The position numbers were made by a program, and so were the translations under genes. DNA of 64,000 nucleotides, from assembly GCA_027625915.1 (NCBI GenBank), contig JANTQA010000047.1, positions 8,122,001 to 8,186,000 of the forward strand, read 5' to 3'. Of the stretch, positions 63,406 through 64,000 are shown one piece after another. Within the stretch, counting starts at the first letter, position 1. Each line of letters begins with the position of its first letter. The DNA comes from Anaeramoeba flamelloides (lineage: Eukaryota > Metamonada > Anaeramoebidae). The notes beneath the pieces are model-generated. The model saw nothing but the letters and a program-made list of their open reading frames with translations, did no database searches and had not been told where the DNA came from.

Positions 63406-63653
63406 AAAGAAGTTTGATTAGTTTAACAAAGCGATTTTAGATTTTTTTTTTTTTTTTGGAATTTTAAAAGATATTAAATCACTGATGTTATAAATAAAAC
63501 AAGATTAAAAAAAAAAAGAGTAAATTTATATTATTAAAATTAAAGTTCAAAAAGGGTATTAATAGAATTTCTCTATTAATATTTCGAATTTTTATTTTGA
63601 GAATTAAAATAAAAACGATCAAAATAAAATAAAAAAACATTTCCAGTGATGTT

Positions 63654-64000
63654 TTATTTTTTAGCTATAATACAACTTTGGTGAACAATTCTCCCATTTG
63701 GATATATTCCAATTACGGAATGCCGAATATTTTTCCCACAAACTTCACAACGGGTATATTCGTCGATTAGAAATGATTTTGTAGCGTTTGTAGACAAACA
63801 GGCTTTCATATTTAAATTGTGTGATTTATGTAAATTTTTTTGAATTACAACTCGTCTTTTTGTTCGTAATAAATGTTTGAATACTAATAATAAATATTTT
63901 GAAATTTGAGAAAAATTAGTATTTTTGTGAAATAAAGAGAGGATTTTTAAAGTATCAATTTTTGTATGATGCTTCTCCAATATTGAAATTATAATTTTAA
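63654..64000 (-). CDS. VPS39: VPS39/TRAP1-type tethering subunit, C-terminal exon (partial)
   Basis: An open frame of 115 codons reaches the window edge, so the 5' part lies outside. The end reads YTRCEVCGKNIRHSVIGIYP, NGRIVHQSCIIAKK. This matches the C-terminal zinc-binding module of VPS39/VAM6 (CMVCKKKIGNSAFARYPNGV, VVHYFC). The preceding LKILSLFHKNTNFSQISKYL and KRRVVIQKNLHKSHNL match its helical repeats (LLPANTQINDIRIFLEKVL). VPS39 is a HOPS subunit that tethers late endosomes and lysosomes; the CORVET counterpart (VPS3/TGFBRAP1) is the alternative. The ATG-less start of the visible frame and its continuation to base 64000 show it is not a complete gene. Confidence 0.8.
   Translation of the reverse strand, partial: KIIISILEKHHTKIDTLKILSLFHKNTNFSQISKYLLLVFKHLLRTKRRVVIQKNLHKSHNLNMKACLSTNATKSFLIDEYTRCEVCGKNIRHSVIGIYPNGRIVHQSCIIAKK

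Larger units (their letters stand above)
61128..63653. other. Intergenic region with element K copy 2
   Basis: It holds direct repeat E copy 2, element K copy 2, and a 14-C tract (63392-63405). The 66-codon plus frame at 61573-61773 runs into the end of element K and is probably not a gene. Confidence 0.6.

Overview
The window is nuclear DNA from a very AT-rich protist. Three things point that way: GT-AG introns (several of 2.5-4.9 kb), standard stop codons, and proteins full of asparagine, lysine and aspartate runs. The gene set is eukaryotic (SIN3, a U1A/U2B''-type spliceosomal protein, SCYL2, a VPS39-type tethering subunit, a B-box/SPRY protein). The style resembles an amoeboid protist such as Anaeramoeba, or an amoebozoan. 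That placement is inference; no rRNA or organelle gene is present to test it.

Layout. 1-4462: no clear gene, only transposon-like repeats. 4463-8446 (+): a single-exon SCYL2-like pseudokinase. 8447-14222: repeat-rich, with a gene remnant (9164-9404) and a tRNA-derived SINE with target duplications (13058-13466). 14223-20444 (+): a four-exon U1A/U2B'' gene with a 4-kb intron. 22794-27412 (-): a two-exon WNK-like pseudokinase. 27467-29600 (-): an intron-rich gene I could not identify. 31748-44682 (-): a three-exon SIN3 gene over 12.9 kb, which raw open reading frames would split into three unrelated pieces. 50093-56397 (+): a three-exon MFS transporter whose 4.9-kb intron is a transposon graveyard. 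59571-61127 (-): a B-box/coiled-coil/SPRY protein. 63654-64000 (-): the 3' end of a VPS39/TRAP1-type gene running off the window.

The coding genes look like ordinary housekeeping functions: splicing, transcriptional repression, clathrin and endolysosomal traffic, transport and signalling. Two of them are kinases that have lost catalytic residues. The unusual part is the non-coding DNA. I see at least seven repeat families: (1) palindromic 75-85-bp modules that insert into each other and form nested arrays next to GTGCCGT-type short repeats; (2) a short retroposon with a (TAAA)n tail, three copies with 12-19-bp target duplications; (3) a tRNA-like SINE; (4) LINE fragments, one a 5'-truncated insertion with a 10-bp target duplication; (5) a 580-bp TA-flanked element in two inverted copies; (6) a 190-bp fold-back element in three copies; (7) a TIR element in three sizes. 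Two inverted 540-bp copies of another element closely flank SIN3 exon 2. Exon-like islands also sit inside giant introns, and one has a decayed inverted copy 4 kb away.
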